Counted from the first letter of the stretch, positions 7,762 to 16,627 are shown. The stretch: 64,000 nt of DNA from Pseudotabrizicola formosa (GCF_002900965.1 NZ_PJOM01000002.1:186001-250000), one strand, 5' to 3'. Notes: generated from the sequence alone by a model not told the origin. Program-made: numbers and translations.

Positions 7762-8520
7762 ATGATACAGCCACAGACTCTGACCACGCCACAGGGCCGG
7801 CGCATCGCCTATCATCTGGTGCCGGGGCAGGGGCCGGGGGTGGTCTTCCTTGGCGGGTTCAAATCTGACATGGGCGGGACCAAGGCGCTGTTTTTGCACG
7901 ACTGGGCCGCCGCACAAGGCCGCGCCTTCCTGCGCTTTGACTATTCCGGCCATGGCCAGTCGTCGGGCGCATTTCTGGAAGGCGCGATTGGCGATTGGTC
8001 AGAGGATGCGCTGGCCGCCATCACCAGCCTGACCACGGGGCCGCAGATCCTTGTCGGATCATCCATGGGCGGCTGGATCGCGCTTCTGGTGGCAAAGGCG
8101 CTGGCGCAACGGGTGGCGGGCTTTGTCGGCATCGCCGCCGCGCCCGATTTCACCGAAGACAGCATGTGGGCGGGCTTTACACCCGCGCAGCGCCAGACTC
8201 TGGAGGATGAGGGAAGGGTGGAACTGCCGTCAGACTATGCCGACCAGCCCTATATCATCACCCGCCGCTTGATCGAGGATGGCCGCCGTCATCTGGTCCT
8301 GCGCGCGGCATTGGATCTGCCGTTCCCCGTCAGGCTGTTGCAAGGCACAGCGGATACGGATGTGCCGCCCTCGGTCGCCCTGCGGCTGATGGACCACGCC
8401 ACCAGCCCCGATCTGCGCCTGACGCTGGTGAAAGGCGCAGACCACCGGTTTTCCACGCCCGAGTGTCTGAACCTGATCCCGCAGGCGATCACCGATATTC
8501 TGGCCCGGCGGCCCGCGTGA
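7762..8520 (+). CDS. Alpha/beta hydrolase (ABHD10-like)
   Basis: A 252-residue serine hydrolase with a complete catalytic triad by motif: nucleophile in VGSSMGGW (GxSxG, about residue 95), Asp in [13 protein letters not shown] (~197), and His in [11 protein letters not shown] (~227). The oxyanion-side motif [14 protein letters not shown] and [11 protein letters not shown] near residues 30-65 are typical of the short carboxylesterase/depalmitoylase group. No signal peptide is seen, so it acts in the cytoplasm. Substrate is unknown. It is divergent from thrS across 128 bp and converges with phaZ; its stop lies in the loop of a perfect 11-bp hairpin. A link to PHA metabolism is possible from position but not shown. 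Confidence 0.85.
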   Translation: MIQPQTLTTPQGRRIAYHLVPGQGPGVVFLGGFKSDMGGTKALFLHDWAAAQGRAFLRFDYSGHGQSSGAFLEGAIGDWSEDALAAITSLTTGPQILVGSSMGGWIALLVAKALAQRVAGFVGIAAAPDFTEDSMWAGFTPAQRQTLEDEGRVELPSDYADQPYIITRRLIEDGRRHLVLRAALDLPFPVRLLQGTADTDVPPSVALRLMDHATSPDLRLTLVKGADHRFSTPECLNLIPQAITDILARRPA

Positions 8521-8531
8521 GCCGCCGGGCC
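8502..8531. terminator. Perfect hairpin between converging hydrolase and phaZ genes
   Basis: GGCCCGGCGGC (8502-8512) pairs perfectly with GCCGCCGGGCC (8521-8531) across an 8-base loop that contains the hydrolase stop codon. There is no T-run on either strand, so it may block read-through by structure or stabilise 3' ends rather than act as a standard terminator. Confidence 0.5.
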
Positions 8532-8538
8532 CGCCGCC

Positions 8539-9849
8539 TCAGGCCGAGGCGAGGTTGATCACGTTTTCCGCCTGTTCCGTCTTGGCCGCAGCTTTGCCGC
8601 CCTTGGCCGCGCGGGGCGCATCGGAATTGGCGTCGATAAAGGCCAGCACCAGCGGCCGGATGTTCAGCCGCCAGGATTTGCCGGCAAAGATCCCGTAATG
8701 CCCCGCGCCGGGCTCCAGATGCGCGGCCTTTTTGGCATCGGGCAGGTTGGTCAGCAGATCCAGCGCCGCAAGGCACTGACCGGGCGCGGAAATATCATCA
8801 TTCGCGCCTTCCACGATCTTGACCGCGACATCGGTGATCGCGCCGAAATCGACCTTGCGCCCGGCGACCACGAATTCGTTCTTGGCAATCTCGCGGTTCT
8901 TGAAGATCCGCTCCACTGTGGACAGATAAAATTCCGCCGTCATATCCATCACGGCGAGATATTCATCGTAGAACCGGTTGTGCGCGTCATGATCCGACGC
9001 CTCGCCCCGCGCCACGCGCAGGATCTGTTCGCTGAACGCTTTCGCATGCCGTTCACCATTCATGGTGATGAAGCTTTGCAGCTGCAACAGCCCCGGATAG
9101 ACCAGCCGCCCCGCGCCCTTGGATTTGAAGCCGACGCGCTGAATGGCCAGATGCTCCAGCTGCCCCATCGTCACCCGGCGGCCGAAATCGGTCACTTCCG
9201 TCGCGGCGGCGTCCGGGTCCACCGGCCCGCCGATCAGCGTCAGGCTGCGGGGCTGCGCGCTTGGGTCTTCCGCCGCCAGATAGGCGGTGGCCGCCAGTGT
9301 CAGCGGCACCGGCTGACAGACCGCGATCACATGCAGGTCAGACCCCAGTTCGCGCATGAATTCGGCCAGATACAGCGTGTAATCCTCGATGTCGAACTTG
9401 CCGGCACTGACCGGAATGTCGCGCGCATTGTGCCAGTCGGTGATATAGACATCGCAATCGGGCAGCAGCGACACCACGGTCGAGCGCAGCAGCGTGGCAT
9501 AATGGCCCGACATCGGCGCCACCAGCAGCACCCGGCGCTTCATTGGCGCGCGCCGGCGCACGTCGAACTTCACCAGATTGCCAAAGGGCCGTTCCACCAC
9601 CGGGGTCACATCGACCAGATGATCGGTGCCATCGGCCCCGACGATCGACCGGATGCCCCAGTCGGGCTTGGCGATCATGCGGTCGAAGGTGCGTTCCGTC
9701 ACCTCACCCCAGGCCGCCATCAGCGGCAGCATCGGGTTCATCGACAGCGCAAACACCGGATAGGATGCCATCGCCCGCGCCGTTGCCCCCATCCAGGCAT
9801 TGGTGTTGCGCGCGGTTTCCATCATGTCGTAGGTGGTCATGTATTTCAT
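8539..9849 (-). CDS. phaZ: Intracellular polyhydroxyalkanoate depolymerase
   Basis: A 436-residue intracellular PHB depolymerase that mobilises storage granules to hydroxybutyrate units. It has the short-chain-length depolymerase layout: an N-terminal region with NPMLPLMAAWGEVTERTFDRM, a nucleophile motif HVIAVCQPVPLTLA with cysteine in place of serine, LIGGPVDPDAA, and a histidine region EPGAGHYGIFAGKSWR. The ATG at 9849 has GGAG six bases upstream; a TTG four codons earlier is the only alternative. It is divergent from phaC with 103 bp between, so synthesis and breakdown genes share a control region. A C-terminal Lys/Ala-rich tail (~25 residues) may contact the granule or phasin. No export signal, as expected. 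Confidence 0.95.
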   Translation of the reverse strand: MKYMTTYDMMETARNTNAWMGATARAMASYPVFALSMNPMLPLMAAWGEVTERTFDRMIAKPDWGIRSIVGADGTDHLVDVTPVVERPFGNLVKFDVRRRAPMKRRVLLVAPMSGHYATLLRSTVVSLLPDCDVYITDWHNARDIPVSAGKFDIEDYTLYLAEFMRELGSDLHVIAVCQPVPLTLAATAYLAAEDPSAQPRSLTLIGGPVDPDAAATEVTDFGRRVTMGQLEHLAIQRVGFKSKGAGRLVYPGLLQLQSFITMNGERHAKAFSEQILRVARGEASDHDAHNRFYDEYLAVMDMTAEFYLSTVERIFKNREIAKNEFVVAGRKVDFGAITDVAVKIVEGANDDISAPGQCLAALDLLTNLPDAKKAAHLEPGAGHYGIFAGKSWRLNIRPLVLAFIDANSDAPRAAKGGKAAAKTEQAENVINLASA

Positions 9850-9952
9850 CTGCGTCTCCAATCCGGGCCAGGTGCCCCGGCAATTCGTCGCTTTCCCCCC
9901 CAGTCAGGCGACGTTATGCTGCACATGGGCAGGTTAGGGGGGAATTGTTACC

Positions 9953-11773
9953 ATGACAACTGACGACAAGGATGCAGCACTAAAGTTGCAGAGAATGCAG
10001 GCCAATCTGGCACGGGTGGAAGAGCTTTCCCAACGCCTGATCACCGCACTGGCCCATCGCAAAGAGGCTGACTCTGCCCTCTCTGGCCCCTCGAACGAGG
10101 TCTATATGAAGGCTGCGGCCGCTTATGTGGCCGAAATGATGCAAAACCCGTCGAAAATCCTGGAACAGCAGATCAGCTACTGGGGCAAAAGTCTTAAACA
10201 TTATGTCGATGCGCAGCAGGCCCTGCTCTCGGGCGAATTGAAGGCACCCGCCGATCCCACGCCCAAAGACCGCCGATTCTCTAACCCGCTGTGGGAGACC
10301 CATCCCGCCTTCAACTACATCAAGCAGCAGTACATGATGAATGCCGAGGCGATGACCAATGCCATCGGCGATCTGGGCACGCTGGAGCCTACCGACCGCC
10401 GCCGGGTCGAATACTTCACCAAGCAGATCATCGACATGTTCTCGCCCACCAACTTTCTGGGCACCAATCCCGATGCGCTGGAGCGTGCGGTGGAAACCGA
10501 TGGCGAGAGTCTGGTGCAGGGGCTGGAAAATCTGGTCCGTGACATCGAGGCCAATAATGGCGACGTGCTGGTGACGCTGGCCGATCCGCAGGCATTCGAG
10601 ATCGGGCGAAACATCGCCACCACCCCCGGCGCGGTCGTCTACCGCAACCGGATGATGGAACTGATCCAATATGCCCCGACCACGGAAAAGGTGCATGCCA
10701 CGCCCTTGCTGATCTTTCCGCCCTGGATCAACAAATTCTACATCATGGACATGAAGCCCGCCAATTCGCTGATCAAATGGATCGTCGATCAGGGTTTCAC
10801 GCTCTTTGTCGTCTCATGGGTCAACCCTGATGCGTCCTACGCCGATACCGCGATGGATGACTACATCCGGGATGGCTATCTGCGCGCGATGGCCGAGGTG
10901 CGGCGCATCACCGGGCAAAAGCAGATCAACGCCGTGGGCTATTGCATCGCGGGCACCACGCTGGGCCTCGCGCTGGCCCATCTGGACCGGGTGGGCGACA
11001 CTTCGGTGAAATCGGCCAGTTTCTTTACCACTTTGGCCGATTTTTCCGATCCGGGCGAGGTCGGCGTGTTTCTGGAGGATGACTTTGTTGACGGGATCGA
11101 ACGGCAATCGGCCAAGGATGGCATCTTGTCGAAATTCTTCATGGGCCGCACCTTCAGCTTCCTGCGCTCGAATGACCTGATCTACCAGCCGGCGATCAAA
11201 AGCTACATGATGGGCGAGGCCCCGCCCGCCTTTGATCTGTTGTTCTGGAACGGCGATGGCACCAACCTGCCGGCCACCATGGCGGTGCAATACCTGCGCG
11301 GCCTCTGTCAGGGCGACGGGTTTGCCAAGGGCACCTTCCCGGTGTTCGGTGAACCGGTCAGCCTGTCCGGCGTCAAGGTGCCGCTTTGTGCCATTGCCTG
11401 CGAAACCGATCACATCGCGCATTGGCGCGGCAGCTTCAACAGCATCGCGCAGATGGGGTCCAGGGACAAAACCTTCATCCTGTCGGAATCGGGGCATATT
11501 GCCGGCATCATCAACCCGCCCTCAAAAGACAAATACGGCCATTACACATCGGACGCCCCGCTTGCCGGCGCGCCGGAAGACTGGAAGGCGGGGGCCACCT
11601 ATACCAAGGGCAGCTGGTGGCCACGCTGGGGGGCTTGGCTCAAGGAGCGTTCGGGCAGGCTGGTCGCGCCGCGCATCCCCGGCGATTCGACAAACCCGGT
11701 CCTGTGTGACGCACCGGGAACTTACGTAACGGCAAAGGTGAGTGCGGGAAGTGACGAGCGGACAATGGCTTAG
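9953..11773 (+). CDS. phaC: Class I polyhydroxyalkanoate synthase
   Basis: A 606-residue PHA synthase that polymerises (R)-3-hydroxyacyl-CoA on granules. The lipase-like box is NAVGYCIAGTTLG with the catalytic cysteine. The catalytic Asp lies in CAIACETDHIAHWRGSF and the His in LSESGHIAGIINPP. The N-terminal 100 residues are helical and variable, and residues ~100-300 carry the usual core (NPLWETHPAFNYIKQQY, FPPWINKFYIMD). Length and absence of a PhaE/PhaR subunit gene suit class I. The promoter region shared with phaZ contains CTGCACATGGGCAG (9922-9935), a weak TGC-rich site. It is followed by phaP with its own promoter and by phaR. Confidence 0.97.
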   Translation: MTTDDKDAALKLQRMQANLARVEELSQRLITALAHRKEADSALSGPSNEVYMKAAAAYVAEMMQNPSKILEQQISYWGKSLKHYVDAQQALLSGELKAPADPTPKDRRFSNPLWETHPAFNYIKQQYMMNAEAMTNAIGDLGTLEPTDRRRVEYFTKQIIDMFSPTNFLGTNPDALERAVETDGESLVQGLENLVRDIEANNGDVLVTLADPQAFEIGRNIATTPGAVVYRNRMMELIQYAPTTEKVHATPLLIFPPWINKFYIMDMKPANSLIKWIVDQGFTLFVVSWVNPDASYADTAMDDYIRDGYLRAMAEVRRITGQKQINAVGYCIAGTTLGLALAHLDRVGDTSVKSASFFTTLADFSDPGEVGVFLEDDFVDGIERQSAKDGILSKFFMGRTFSFLRSNDLIYQPAIKSYMMGEAPPAFDLLFWNGDGTNLPATMAVQYLRGLCQGDGFAKGTFPVFGEPVSLSGVKVPLCAIACETDHIAHWRGSFNSIAQMGSRDKTFILSESGHIAGIINPPSKDKYGHYTSDAPLAGAPEDWKAGATYTKGSWWPRWGAWLKERSGRLVAPRIPGDSTNPVLCDAPGTYVTAKVSAGSDERTMA

Positions 11774-11792
11774 CCCGGCGCAACCGCAAAAA

Positions 11793-11844
11793 ATGCTGCA
11801 TTGCAGAAAAATGGTTGAAATGCTGCAGTGCAGCATCTATATTG
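11793..11844 (+). promoter_or_regulatory. phaP promoter with two PhaR-type operators
   Basis: TTGAAA (11815-11820) and TATATT (11839-11844), 18 bp apart, form a promoter. The palindrome ATGCTGCAGTGCAGCAT (11820-11836) fills the spacer, and a second site ATGCTGCATTGCAG lies at 11793-11806. TGC/GCA-rich inverted repeats are the known DNA target of PhaR in Paracoccus, so repression by blocking the -35/-10 spacer is the natural reading. Confidence 0.75.
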
Positions 11845-11893
11845 GTGTCATGGAAAACAGGTCGGACCCTCCGGCCAAGCAGGAGATGACCCG

Positions 11894-12343
11894 ATGACCA
11901 AGACCCCAGATTTCGCAAAAGTGATGCAGGACATGATGGCTTCCTTCCCGGTTGACTCGTCCGCGATGCAGAACGCGTTCAAGACCCAGGCTGCTCTGGC
12001 CGAGAAAATGTCGAAAGTGGCTTTGGAAGCGGCTGAAAAGTCGACCGAAATCACCGCCAAGTGGACCAAGGACACCATCGCCAAGATGGCCGACGTGTCC
12101 AAGGCCAAGACCGAGCCGACCGATTATTCCAAATCGGTGACCGATTTCGCTTCGGCCGCTGCTGAAATGGCGGCTGAAAATCTGGCCGCTTTCGCAGAAG
12201 TCGCAAAGAAGGTGCAGATGGAAACCGTCGAGCTGATGCTGGCTGCTGGCAAGGACATGTCGGAAGACGCGACCGCTGCCGTGAAGAAGGCCACCTCGGA
12301 CGTGACCGTTGCCGCCAAGAAAGCAGCATCCGCTGCAAAGTGA
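11894..12343 (+). CDS. phaP: Phasin (PHA granule coat protein)
   Basis: A 149-residue amphipathic, almost wholly helical protein rich in Ala and Lys, without Cys or Trp-rich cores other than one KWTK. Long heptad-like stretches (ALAEKMSKVALEAAEKSTE; FASAAAEMAAENLAAFAEV) fit the phasin family, which coats PHA granules and controls their number and size. The start at 11894 has AGGAGA (11881-11886) upstream. It has its own strong promoter overlapped by two PhaR-type operators, and a strong terminator at 12459-12485, so it is expressed separately from phaC. Codon choice is more biased than in its neighbours, as expected of an abundant protein. Confidence 0.93.
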   Translation: MTKTPDFAKVMQDMMASFPVDSSAMQNAFKTQAALAEKMSKVALEAAEKSTEITAKWTKDTIAKMADVSKAKTEPTDYSKSVTDFASAAAEMAAENLAAFAEVAKKVQMETVELMLAAGKDMSEDATAAVKKATSDVTVAAKKAASAAK

Positions 12344-12458
12344 TCGGTTGATCCTGATCCGGCCCCCTGGGCCGGGTGGTGGCCGTGTTACCAGTTCTGA
12401 TCGGTTTTGATCGCCGCCGCTTTGCGCCCTCCTCCTCCCTGAGCGCCGGGCGGCGAAA

Positions 12459-12485
12459 GGCGGGTCCCTCCGGGCCCGCCTTTTT
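12459..12485 (+). terminator. Rho-independent terminator after phaP
   Basis: Stem GGCGGGTCC (12459-12467) pairs with GGGCCCGCC (12472-12480), one G-T wobble, followed directly by TTTTT. It is 116 bp past the phaP stop. Confidence 0.85.
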
Positions 12486-12530
12486 GCATGGCCGGTGCCG
12501 GCACATCTGCACCCTGCAGCATTCGCGGTC

Positions 12531-12594
12531 CCGAAATATCCCGGGCAGAGGCGCGAAGCGACGGGGGGCTGGCCCCCCGGCCCGGTTTCAGTCG
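12531..12594. repeat. Intergenic GC-rich hairpin repeat, degenerate copy C
   Basis: CCCGAAATATCCCGGGC followed by GCGCGAAGC and a GGGGGGCTGGCCCCCC hairpin resembles copies A (5126-5185) and B (21740-21791), with the AT-rich head decayed. It lies in the 430-bp gap between phaP and phaR. Confidence 0.45.
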
Positions 12595-12638
12595 CGCCGG
12601 ATTGGTAAAAAATTCATTAAGCCCACTAGGTCAAGTCA

Positions 12639-12678
12639 TTGATTTTAAATAATACCCCAGCGTGTAACACAGGGGGAA
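12639..12678 (+). promoter_or_regulatory. Promoter-like element TTGA-N20-TGTAACACAGGGGGAA, copy 1
   Basis: TTGATT (12639-12644) and TGTAAC (12663-12668) are 18 bp apart, and TGTAACACAGGGGGAA continues to 12678. The same 16-mer, with TTGA at the identical distance, is at 51081-51120. The stretch before it is unusually AT-rich for this genome. A transcript starting near 12671 would consist almost only of the hairpin and T-run at 12673-12721. Confidence 0.4.
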
Positions 12679-12721
12679 GCCAGACGGCCGCCCCCGCGCC
12701 GTCCGGTCAGGCTTCCCTTTT
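12673..12721 (+). terminator. Long hairpin with T-run upstream of phaR (small RNA end or attenuator)
   Basis: GGGAAGCC (12674-12681) pairs with GGCTTCCC (12710-12717). An inner stem GACGGC/GCCGTC encloses CGCCCCCGC, and TTTTG follows. phaP already has a terminator about 190 bp earlier, so this one ends either a separate short transcript or the phaR leader. Confidence 0.55.
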
Positions 12722-12744
12722 GTCGCGGGCCTGTTAAGCTTCTC

Positions 12745-12754
12745 TGCACGTGCA
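12745..12754. promoter_or_regulatory. Candidate PhaR autoregulatory site
   Basis: TGCACGTGCA is a perfect 10-bp palindrome with the TGC/GCA arms of PhaR targets, 20 bp before the phaR start codon and just before its ribosome-binding site. Autorepression of phaR is known in relatives. Confidence 0.5.
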
Positions 12755-12774
12755 AAACGAAGGGGAGGGTGGCC

Positions 12775-13335
12775 ATGGCCGACACCGAAAAGCCGCTGCT
12801 GATCAAACGCTATGCCAGCCGCCGCCTGTACAACACCGAAACCTCCGACTACGTGACGCTGGAGGACATCGCCGGTTTCATCCGCGCCGGGCGCGAGGTG
12901 CAGATCGTTGACCTCAAATCCGGTGACGACCTGACCCGCCAATACCTGCTGCAGATCGTGGCCGAGCATGAATCCAAGGGCGAAAACGTCCTGCCCATCG
13001 CCGTGCTGACCGACCTCGTGCGCAGCTACACCACCAATGTCCATTCCGTGGTGCCGCAGTTTCTTGCCGCCAGCTTCGAGATGCTGCGCGAAGGCCAGTC
13101 CAAGATGATGGGCAATCTGGGCGTCCTGCCCAATCCGATGGCCGCGATGCCCGGGTTCGATCTGATGCGCAAGCAGCAGGAAGCCTTCATGAAAACCATG
13201 ATGGGCGGGGTGCCCGGCTGGTCCGGCTCTGGCTCTGGCCCCGAGCCGGAAAGCGATGAGGCGACCAGCGCGGAAGATCTGGCCCAGATCAAGAAACAGC
13301 TGGCCGAGCTGCAAAAGAAGCTGTCCAAGCTGTAA
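12775..13335 (+). CDS. phaR: PHA synthesis repressor PhaR
   Basis: A 186-residue regulator of PHA genes. The N-terminal PHB/PHA accumulation regulator domain (residues 6-66: LLIKRYASRRLYNTETSDYVTLEDIAGFIRAG) binds DNA. The following PHB-binding segment (NVLPIAVLTDLVRSY onward) senses nascent polymer. The C-terminus has a Gly-Ser-Pro linker and a Lys/Leu coiled coil (QIKKQLAELQKKLSKL) likely used for oligomerisation. I chose the ATG at 12775 because AGGGGAGGG ends six bases before it; a GTG two codons upstream overlaps that site. It likely represses phaP through the sites at 11793-11836 and itself through 12745-12754. A LysR gene follows after only three bases. Confidence 0.95.
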   Translation: MADTEKPLLIKRYASRRLYNTETSDYVTLEDIAGFIRAGREVQIVDLKSGDDLTRQYLLQIVAEHESKGENVLPIAVLTDLVRSYTTNVHSVVPQFLAASFEMLREGQSKMMGNLGVLPNPMAAMPGFDLMRKQQEAFMKTMMGGVPGWSGSGSGPEPESDEATSAEDLAQIKKQLAELQKKLSKL

Positions 13336-13338
13336 GCC

Positions 13339-14280
13339 ATGCCAGACCCCCAGACCCGCGTCACGCTATGGGGGATCGAGGTCTTTCTGGCCGTTGCCGA
13401 AGAGGGCACGATCTCTGCCGCCGCGCGGCGGCTTGGCGTCTCGCCCCCGGCGGTCAGCCAGCAGCTGGCTGCGGTTGAGGCGACCCTCGGGGCCAGCCTG
13501 TTTGACCGCGCCGCCCGCCCCTTTGTGCTGACCCAGGCAGGCCAGCTTTTCCGTCGCCATGCCCAGGTGATCCTGAACACCGAGGCCGAGGCCCGCGCCG
13601 ATCTGGCGCGGGCGGATCTGGCCCGGCTGACGACGCTGCGCCTTGGCATGATCGAAGATCTGGATGCCGAGGTGACGCCGGCGCTGTTGTCGGGCCTTGC
13701 GCAGGACATGACCGATTGCCGTTTCCTGCTGGAAACCGGGGCCAGCCACCGCTTGCTGGACAAGCTCGAGGCGCGGGCGCTGGATCTGGCTGTCGCGGCA
13801 GAGCTTGGGTCCGAGGGAGGGGATGGCGGCTGGCGCGAGGTGCATCCGATCCTGACCGAACCCTTTGTGGCGGTGCGCCCGAAAACCGCCGCAGAGGTGC
13901 CGCTGATCCTCTATTCCGCGCGCCATCTGATGGGGCGCCAGATTGCCGGTCATCTGGCACGCGCCAACCAGCGCCCGCAGGTGCGGTTCGAACTGGACAG
14001 CTATCACGCCATCCTGGCGCTGGTCGCGCAGGGGGTTGGGTGGACGATCCTGACCCCCCTGGCGTTGCACCACGCGTCGCGCTTTCTGGAGGCGGTCGAG
14101 GTGCAGCCCTTGTCCGGGCCGCCGCTGACCCGCAGCATTTCCCTGTCGGTCCGGGCCGGGGTGATGGGCGATGTGCCGGGACGCGTGGCGCAGGATCTGC
14201 GCCGCCTGATCGGCAGCCGGATCGTGACGCCTGCGGTGACGGCATGGCCATGGCTGGCACCGGACCTGCGCCTGAGTTGA
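13339..14280 (+). CDS. LysR-family transcriptional regulator
   Basis: A 313-residue LysR-type regulator. The N-terminal winged helix-turn-helix (residues ~10-68: FLAVAEEGTISAAARRLGVSPPAVSQQLAAVEATLG) is standard, followed by a linker helix and a two-lobed inducer-binding domain (from LTTLRLGMIEDLDAEVTPAL). It starts three bases after the phaR stop, so it is probably co-transcribed with phaR. I do not recognise a specific subgroup, and its target is not evident: no divergent partner gene is present. The C-terminal extension after LIGSRIV is short and carries no known motif. Confidence 0.9.
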   Translation: MPDPQTRVTLWGIEVFLAVAEEGTISAAARRLGVSPPAVSQQLAAVEATLGASLFDRAARPFVLTQAGQLFRRHAQVILNTEAEARADLARADLARLTTLRLGMIEDLDAEVTPALLSGLAQDMTDCRFLLETGASHRLLDKLEARALDLAVAAELGSEGGDGGWREVHPILTEPFVAVRPKTAAEVPLILYSARHLMGRQIAGHLARANQRPQVRFELDSYHAILALVAQGVGWTILTPLALHHASRFLEAVEVQPLSGPPLTRSISLSVRAGVMGDVPGRVAQDLRRLIGSRIVTPAVTAWPWLAPDLRLS

Positions 14281-14304
14281 TGGCCCGCCGCGAGGGCCCG
14301 GAAA

Positions 14305-14658
14305 TCAGGTGATTGCGCTGACACCCGGCTTGAGACTTGAGAATTGGCCGACCTCGGCGTGGACAGGTGTTCTTCCGCGTATCCGGTGCTGTGTGAAACC
14401 ACCCCTGAACCGCGCCGGGTGCCAGACAGCCAACAATCTGCTGATGGCGCAGGATACCGGGCGTTTTCGCAACGCAGCCCACGGAAAGCCTGGCTTGCAG
14501 ACGGCCTCGATGTTGCGGACCTGCGTTTCTTCCGGGTCGTTTGTGCCTATCGACCAGCGGACGTCTTTGCGCTCAAAAACAGCCAGCAGATCGACCGGTG
14601 TTTTCTGGCGGAAATAGTAGACGCCGGTCTTGGGAGGGCGGGGCATCGGCAGGACCAT
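14305..14658 (-). pseudogene. Relic of a tyrosine-recombinase (phage/island integrase), N-terminal fragment
   Basis: A 117-residue frame that opens MVLPMPRPPKTGVYYFRQKTPVDLLAVFERKDVRWSIGTNDPEE. This is the start of the SAM-like N-terminal domain (DUF6538 type) of many alphaproteobacterial integrases. Resemblance continues weakly to WAALRKRP (about residue 72), after which the frame no longer looks like an integrase. The catalytic R-H-R-Y domain (300 further residues) is absent. The fragment lies on the same strand as, and about 76 bp downstream of, the 3' end of tRNA-Thr, the usual place for an integrase after tRNA insertion. I read it as the remains of an integrated element. No attachment-site duplication was found. 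Confidence 0.7.
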
Positions 14659-14734
14659 GGTGTCGAACTCCGGTGTAGAACCGAAGTCTAAGCCCTTGAT
14701 GGCGGCTATCCTCTTGTCCTGACAGGGAAAAAGA

Positions 14735-14809
<75 letters not shown>

Positions 14810-14933
14810 GCCGGCGCGGTCCAACGGGTTTTGTTGGTGCGTGGCGGGTGATTAGTCGCAAACGCGACAGGGTGCAAGCCCCTTTTCCGGGCTTCTCTGG
14901 ACCAAGTCTGTCGGCTGCGCTATAGCGGCTGCG

Positions 14934-15275
14934 ATGACACAGAAAAACGCCATAACCAAAAGCGGGACCACGCCGTTGAGCGGGGCAGAGCTGCGTGATG
15001 CGCGGCTCAAGGCGGCGTTGAAAGCCAATATGGCGCGGCGCAAGGCGCAGGCCCGGCAGCGCGGGGCCGCCGCGTCTGCGGTGCAGGGGGATGCGGCGCA
15101 AGATGGCACAGACGGCGGTACCGCTGCAGGCCTGAGTGACGACGTCGGGACGCAAAACCGCATGCAGCCGGGTCCGACGGCCGAACCCCAGCCAGATGCA
15201 GCGTCGGGTGATGCGTTGCGTCCGGGCCTTTGGTCCGGCACGTCGCCCCGCCCAGACACTGCGTCTGACACATAG
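14934..15275 (+). CDS. Small conserved hypothetical protein upstream of murA
   Basis: A 113-residue polar protein. Only the N-terminal 50 residues look constrained: LSGAELRDARLKAALKANMARRKAQARQR is a strongly basic amphipathic helix, of a kind I associate with short Rhodobacterales proteins encoded near murA. The remainder (from QRGAAASAVQG) is rich in Ala, Gly, Asp and Pro and probably disordered, with no cysteines. It has no signal peptide or membrane segment. The stop is 77 bp before murA. Coding status is likely but not certain, since the second half could be tolerated sequence; function unknown. Confidence 0.6.
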   Translation: MTQKNAITKSGTTPLSGAELRDARLKAALKANMARRKAQARQRGAAASAVQGDAAQDGTDGGTAAGLSDDVGTQNRMQPGPTAEPQPDAASGDALRPGLWSGTSPRPDTASDT

Positions 15276-15352
15276 AAACACCGCCGGACATCCGCTCTGG
15301 CGTATACACACACCGGGGTGCAAGCTCCGGAACCGACAGAAAGTAGGCAGGC

Positions 15353-16627
15353 ATGGATTCGATTCTGGTCAAGGGCAATGGCGCGCTTAATGGGGTGATC
15401 CCGATTGCGGGGGCCAAGAACGCCTGCCTGACGCTGATGCCGGCAACGCTGTTGTCCGAGGAACCGCTGACGCTCACCAATGCGCCGCGCCTGTCCGACA
15501 TCCGGACCATGACGCAATTGCTGGAATCATTGGGGGCAGAGGTGGCCAGTCTGCAAAGCGGGCAGGTGCTGGCGATGTCGAGCCACGCGATTTCGAACCA
15601 CACCGCTGATTATGACATTGTGCGCAAGATGCGGGCCTCGATTCTGGTGCTTGGCCCGATGCTGGCGCGCGACGGCCATGCCATCGTCTCGCTTCCCGGT
15701 GGCTGCGCCATCGGGGCTCGCCCGGTGGACCTGCATTTGCAGGTGCTGGAGGCGATGGGGGCAGAGCTGGACCTGCGGGATGGCTATGTTCACGCCAAGG
15801 CGATCGGCGGGCGGTTGCGCGGTGCGGTGTTCGATTTTCCCTTTGTGTCGGTCGGTGCCACCGAAAATGCCTTGCTGGCGGCCACGCTGGCCAAGGGGAC
15901 CACGGTGCTGAACAACGCCGCGCGCGAGCCGGAGATCGTCGATCTGGCCCGCTGCCTGCGCAAGATGGGCGCGCAGATTGAGGGCGAAGGCACCAGCACC
16001 CTTACGGTGCAAGGTGTTGACCGCCTGCACGGGGCGACCCACCCGGTGGTCACCGACCGGATCGAGCTTGGCACCTATATGCTGGTGCCCGCCATCTGCG
16101 GGGGCGAGGTGGAATGTCTGGGCGGCACGCTGGACCTGGTGGGGGCTTTTGCGGAAAAGCTGGATCAGGCCGGGGTATCGGTGACGGAAACCGCGCGCGG
16201 GCTGAAGGTCAGCCGCAAGAACGGGCGGGTGAAGGCGGTCAATGTCACCACCGAGCCGTTCCCCGGCTTCCCCACCGATCTGCAGGCACAGATGATGGCG
16301 CTGTTGTGCACCGCCGATGGCACCTCTGTGCTGGAAGAAAAGATTTTCGAGAACCGCTTCATGCATGCGCCGGAACTGATGCGCATGGGCGCAAAGATTG
16401 ATGTCCACGGTGGCACTGCCACCGTGACCGGCGTTGAAAAGCTGCGCGGCGCGCCGGTGATGGCCACCGACCTGCGGGCGTCGGTCAGCCTGATCCTCGC
16501 CGGTCTGGCAGCCGAAGGCGAAACCGTGGTCAGCCGGGTCTATCATCTGGACCGCGGCTATGAACGGGTCGAGGAAAAGCTGATGGCCTGCGGGGCCCAT
16601 ATCGAACGGATCAGTGACCGGCCATGA
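15353..16627 (+). CDS. murA: UDP-N-acetylglucosamine 1-carboxyvinyltransferase
   Basis: A 424-residue MurA, the enzyme for the first committed step of peptidoglycan synthesis (PEP transfer to UDP-GlcNAc). The start [26 protein letters not shown] carries the KNA substrate-contact motif. The active-site loop [16 protein letters not shown] has the cysteine that reacts with PEP and is the fosfomycin target, so this copy should be sensitive. Length and the inside-out alpha/beta barrel repeats are normal. The ATG follows a GAAAGTAGG-type purine stretch. Its TGA overlaps the ATG of the DUF2948 gene (ATGA), a pairing conserved in Rhodobacterales. Confidence 0.97.
   Translation: MDSILVKGNGALNGVIPIAGAKNACLTLMPATLLSEEPLTLTNAPRLSDIRTMTQLLESLGAEVASLQSGQVLAMSSHAISNHTADYDIVRKMRASILVLGPMLARDGHAIVSLPGGCAIGARPVDLHLQVLEAMGAELDLRDGYVHAKAIGGRLRGAVFDFPFVSVGATENALLAATLAKGTTVLNNAAREPEIVDLARCLRKMGAQIEGEGTSTLTVQGVDRLHGATHPVVTDRIELGTYMLVPAICGGEVECLGGTLDLVGAFAEKLDQAGVSVTETARGLKVSRKNGRVKAVNVTTEPFPGFPTDLQAQMMALLCTADGTSVLEEKIFENRFMHAPELMRMGAKIDVHGGTATVTGVEKLRGAPVMATDLRASVSLILAGLAAEGETVVSRVYHLDRGYERVEEKLMACGAHIERISDRP

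Noticed and set aside
12345-12774. A missed protein gene in the phaP-phaR gap
   Set aside because: Frames are short, lack ribosome-binding sites and run through two hairpin/T-run structures and a repeat; I see no protein-like composition.
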